DNA of 64,000 bases from positions 1 through 64,000 of the forward strand of contig CAUJNA010002902.1 in the NCBI GenBank assembly GCA_963377175.1, written 5' to 3'. Positions 59,479-64,000 of the stretch are shown here, one piece after another. This DNA is from Effrenium voratum. Lineage: Eukaryota; Sar; Dinophyceae; Suessiales; Symbiodiniaceae. A model generated the notes under the pieces. That model made no database searches, was not told where the DNA came from, and saw only the letters and a list, made by a program, of their open reading frames with translations. Positions within the stretch are counted from its first letter, which is position 1, and every line of letters starts with the position of its first letter. The translations under genes and the position numbers were made by a program.

Positions 59479-61132
59479 CCATTTTGGTTGATATATTGCG
59501 CCCCTCTTGCGAGTTTGGCGATATGAGAAGCTTTAAACCGCGGCCATAGATTTTTTTGAGGTTAATAATCTACGGGTTTGTTCTTACCTTGCTTAGGCGA
59601 TCGCCTTTTACAGACTATGTGTTTACACGTTGGTATCGGACGTTTGAGGCATTTTTTTGCTTTGTTTATCGTAATGCTTTAGGAAATATATTGAGACATT
59701 GCTGAGAAATTCCATCTATAACTCGCCTTTAAATTTTTGGGTCCCTAGTTTAATACAGACTGTAATCTTTCGAAATATTTTGCTTGGGTAGGTTCTAAGG
59801 CAAAGGTTCGAGGCTCATTTTGGTTGTCGTTCGAAACTGCGAGATTTATGCCGGTAGTATGACGGAACTATATATCCTTAGGAATAGTAACCAGAGAAAA
59901 TCAAACATATACTCCCCAAGATAGGGTAGGCCAGGGATGGGGCCTTATATGTTTTTCGATGACCCAATGTCCGTATTTCTGGATATGAACCATTATTTTA
60001 AAAAAAAATCATCTATATTCATTTGTATTACGATCCTACCCTGTACCAATACGCCCTAAGCGACACAAGCATCTTTTTCCAGGCGTATTTGAGAGCGATT
60101 AGCCCGGGCCTCAGTGCATCTCGCGACTTGTGTTTGGAGAACGGCATGCATTTGGCATACGAACATTCTATATTTTTTAATATATAAATAAAATATTTTA
60201 GTCCCCGTTTTGCAAAAAATGTCTTGCCGATACGGGCTCCACAAAATTTATTCTATTTTTGGTATATCCATTACGGCCTGGACCTTGGCCCTGAGAGCTC
60301 GGCTCATACGATGCTTTGGGAAGAATACATGAAACTTCGTGATATCATGTCTTTGTGGACGCTCTGATTTCGGTTTATGGGCTATTTTTGACGGGTTGGA
60401 ATTTTTTGGAACTCTTTCTTATAATTACTTTCCGTTTTTTGGTAACCGCCTTAACTTATCCCCTAATTATTGGTTTGGATTGGTGATTTGGGAATTGAAC
60501 CCCTGGAATATATTGAAATTAAATAGGAAACCACCTTCTAAAATCCAAAACACCGATCCAAACAACCAATGTAAACCACCAATCCATGGCTGGTCTTTGG
60601 TATGACTTTATCGAGCGACCCTTAGCGACGTAGGCCTTTTTCCAGGCGCATCTGAGAGCGATTAGCCCGGCCCTTAATGCTTCGCGACCTGTATTTGAAG
60701 AATGATATACATTTTGCAAACGAAATTTAGGAAACTTATAATTATCCACCATTTTCTCGAAATATTCCGAGACCGTTTTTCGTCAAACACTTGCCCGGTC
60801 TGTCTGCCTATTGCTTCTTGTGTAAATATAATCATATATATTTATCTATCATTCTTAATTAGAATATTTTTTTATGTTATATTTTGATTGTGCTATTCTC
60901 CTATTAAGCGCTTCATCTCGCATACTACTAGCAAGGAACAACCCCCCACTAATATATTATAAATATATATAAATTATATATAATATTAAAATTATATTTC
61001 TATAATTTAATTTGATAAATATTAATTTTTATAATTTAAAATTCTATACTAATAATTTTAATATAATTTATAATATAATATTTTATTTTTATAATATAAT
61101 TTAATTTTATACTAATTAAAATTCATAGAATA

Positions 61133-61163
<31 letters not shown>

Positions 61164-61959
61164 TACATTTATAAAATATTCATTTTATTTTATTTAATTT
61201 ATTTTTTTTAATAAACTATTTTTAAAATATTAATTAAATTCTATTTACTAAACCATCTTATTTTATTTTTTATTTTTTTAATATATAAATTCAATTTTCT
61301 TAATATATTTTATAATTATTTATAAAATTAAGTAAACAAATAATAATACAAATTTTATATATACATTTAATCTTAAAAATAACATACTTAAACTAAATTA
61401 AATTATATTATTAAATATATAATATAAATATAATAATTAAATTTAAATTTATTTATATATACAATTTTAAATATAATTTAAATCATATAATATATATATA
61501 TGAGATTGCTTATATATATATATAATTAATATAAAATTAAATTATAAAATCAAATTATATTTTATTATGTAAAATCAATCAACTTTCAAAAAACAAAAAA
61601 CAAAATCAAATAATATCAAATTAAATAACACAAAATCAATAATAAACACAACTTATATAAAATTTCAATATAAAACACAAAATACCAAACTTTAATTATT
61701 ATCTAAAATTATAATAATAATCCATATAATCAAAACTAAAAAAAATAAACTTTCTTACTTTTGCGACTACAAAATCGTATAATTATAAAAACATATTATA
61801 TATATATAATCTCCATATAAGATTTATCGAGGTTAAACCGAATTTATATAGATATTAAGCCGACGACCCCTTCTTTTCAAAGGGGAAGCGCACGGAAAGG
61901 GTGGTTGCAATATACGCGCATAGATTAATCTTTAAAGCAAGCACATGACTATTGGCATC

Positions 61960-64000
61960 ATACGGATGCCCATCATCATCATCATCATCATCATCGATAT
62001 AATGCTTCATCATTGTTATCGTCAACATCATCATCATCATTTCTATATCCTTCAACAACAACATCATTATCTCTTCTCTTATTAGCCGGCACTGGTGATG
62101 CCGAGGATATTATCATCATCTCTTATGAAGCAGCACTAGTGATGCAAAAGGTGTTATGATGATAATTGTCATCATAATCATCATCATGATCATCCTTATT
62201 ATGATGTCATCGCTCTTCTCATCATCATCATGAGGATCATCATCATCTCATTCTTATTCTTATTCTTATATGCATTTCAAAAGTAACGTTGGGTCCCATT
62301 GGCAATGCAGAGGATGCTACGATGATAATTATCATCACAATCCTCATCCTTATCATCACTATCATCATGGTCATCATCATCTCTTGTTAGCCGGCACTAA
62401 TGATGCCGAGGATGCTACGATGATAGTTATCATCACAGTCCTCATCCTTGTCATCAGTATCATCACGGTCATCACCATCTCTTATTAAGTAGCACTGGTG
62501 ATGCAAAGGGTATTACGATGATAGTTATTATCATAATCATCATCATGGTCATCCTTATTATAATGTCATCGCTCTTCTCATCATCATCATAATAATCATC
62601 ATCATCTCATTCTTGTCTTGTTCTTATATGCATTTCAAAAGTAACATTAGACCCCATTGGCAATGCAGAGGATACTACGACGATACTTATCATCACAGTC
62701 CTCATCCTCATCATCACTATCATCATGGTTCTCATCATCTCTTATTAGCCGGCACCAGTGATGCCGTCATCATCATCATCTCTTGTTAGGCAGCACTGGT
62801 AATGCAAAAGGTATTATAATAATAATTATCATCATAATCATCATCATGATCATCCTTATTATGATGTCATCGCTCTTCTCATCATCATCATGATAATCAT
62901 CATCATCTCATTCTTATTCTTATTCTTATATACATTTCAAAAGTAACGTTAAACCCCATTAACAATGCAGAGGATGCTACGATAATAGTTATCATCACAG
63001 TCCTCATCCTTATCATCACTATCATCATGGTCATCATCATCTCTTGTTAACCGACACTGACGATGCTAAGAATGCTACGATAATATATATCATCACAGCC
63101 CTCATCTTTGTATAAGGAAAGATAGAAGAAAGAAATAATGATAATAATAAGAATCATGATGACAATTGAAATGTATATAGAAATATAAAAGAAAGATAGA
63201 AAAAGAGATAATTATTATAAAGATAATAAAGATAATGATTCTTATAATAACTATCATCGTAGCATCTTCTGCATTACCAAAGGTTCCTAACGTCACATTT
63301 AAAATATAAAATTATTATTTTATTATTAAAAAAAATTATTTATTCAAGCTAGTTAAAAATATGTGTTTATCATCAGAATTTTATATAATTTCATTAAGAA
63401 TTTACTCAAATTAAAACCAAGAGATATCATGCCTAACGCCATAATTAAAATAAATATAAAAAAAAATAGATAATTATAATAATAACACTCCATAATAACG
63501 ATAATGCAGGCGATAACTATGATAACAATCATTATAAAAATGTTAAAAATAATAATTTTTATAATAATTATTATCGTAATATCCTCTATATTACCAAAGT
63601 TGCGAATAACTATCATAATAATTATCATCATAATATCTTCTGCATTACCAAAAATACATTTCACATATATATAAAAGAAAAATAAAAGAACATCATAATA
63701 ACAATAATAAAAACAATAATTAAAATAATAATCATCATAAAAATAATAAAAATAATAATTCTTATAATAACTATCATCGTAACATCCTCTACATTACCAA
63801 AGCTACGTATAACTATCATAATAACTATCATCGTAATATCCTCTACATTACCAAAAATACATAATATCATATTTAAAATAATAAAATAATATTATAATAT
63901 CGAAAACAATGACTATAATAACAATCATCATAAAAATAAAAAAAATAATGTTTCTTATAATAATTATCATCGTAGTATTTTTTACATTACCAAAGCTACG
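61960..64000. repeat. (ATC)n-rich satellite with ~300-360 bp units
   Basis: A conserved marker, GTAAC(G/A)TT...CCCCATT-GCAATGCAGAGGAT-CTACGATGATA, appears at 62,283, 62,640 and 62,942, separated by CATCATC arrays and GCCGGCACTGGTGATGCCGA-type pieces. From about 63,240 the marker appears in reverse complement (ATCGTAGCATC-TCTGCATTACC) four or more times with shorter spacing. The Ile-rich open frames here are artefacts of ATC/ATA codons. Confidence 0.85.

Larger units (their letters stand above)
57905..61860. other. Abruptly AT-rich region
   Basis: From about 57,900 the sequence becomes strongly A+T rich, with long T- and A-runs (58,082-58,105; 61,135-61,158) and hundreds of bases of nearly pure A/T at 60,950-61,850. 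This differs sharply from everything to the left. One open frame (59,122-59,478) and dispersed repeats (58,590-58,770; 60,045-60,330; 60,600-60,740) are present. No known gene is recognised. Confidence 0.75.

Noticed and set aside
57905..61860. Mitochondrial or plastid genome fragment
   Set aside because: No cox1, cob, rRNA or photosystem sequence is recognisable, and A/T richness alone is not evidence.
61960..64000. Ile-rich membrane proteins
   Set aside because: Arise from ATC/ATA repeats of the satellite.

Overview
The window looks like nuclear DNA of a dinoflagellate (a protist alga). The host evidence is an ABCE1/RLI1 gene split into about 25 short exons, with at least two introns that appear to use GC donors. 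Several introns carry short inverted-repeat 'introner-like' elements, and multi-repeat cold-shock-type exons lie nearby. The species cannot be named from the sequence alone.

Bases 1 to about 31,700 are GC-rich and hold a heavily rearranged, decayed endogenous DNA virus or virus-like mobile element. It is closest in gene content to Polinton-like viruses and Mavericks. Recognisable genes are: a double-jelly-roll-type major capsid protein (inferred), a possible minor capsid/penton protein, a C5 cytosine DNA methyltransferase, an HNH nuclease / family-B-like DNA polymerase / SF1 helicase polyprotein, an rve-type integrase, a long repeat-built fibre with an S74-like C-terminus, an SF3/Rep-like helicase, a Cys/His-repeat plus PD-(D/E)XK-like nuclease, an AT-hook protein, a membrane-like virion protein ('X') and an unknown protein ('F'). 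No packaging ATPase or adenain-like protease was recognised. The AT-hook, X, capsid, methyltransferase, F and polymerase-helicase block occurs twice (1-8,000 and 22,100-30,460), with smaller debris at 31,260-31,690. The copies differ by inversions, deletions and independent frameshifts, so both are remnants. The middle (8,100-18,012) carries Rep, integrase, fibre and nuclease once each.

Intergenic space in the viral part is full of structure: 40-45 nt perfect hairpins in tandem, hairpin plus T-tract terminator-like elements after genes, three head-to-head arrays of an ATATAGCAC-type repeat, two copies of a foldback/MITE-like element, and a 45-bp box shared upstream of the Rep and nuclease genes.

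From 31,700 to 38,700 there is repeat-rich DNA with no gene I can support. From 38,700 to 45,000 there are exons of a host gene with at least three cold-shock-like domains, followed by proline/tyrosine-rich exons. ABCE1 occupies 48,021-56,490 and carries an intronless CWC2-type splicing-factor gene inside one of its introns.

At about 57,900 the composition changes abruptly to very AT-rich DNA (57,900-61,860), followed by a (ATC)n-rich satellite of roughly 300-360 bp units to the end. This may be a real isochore-like boundary or an assembly mis-join.
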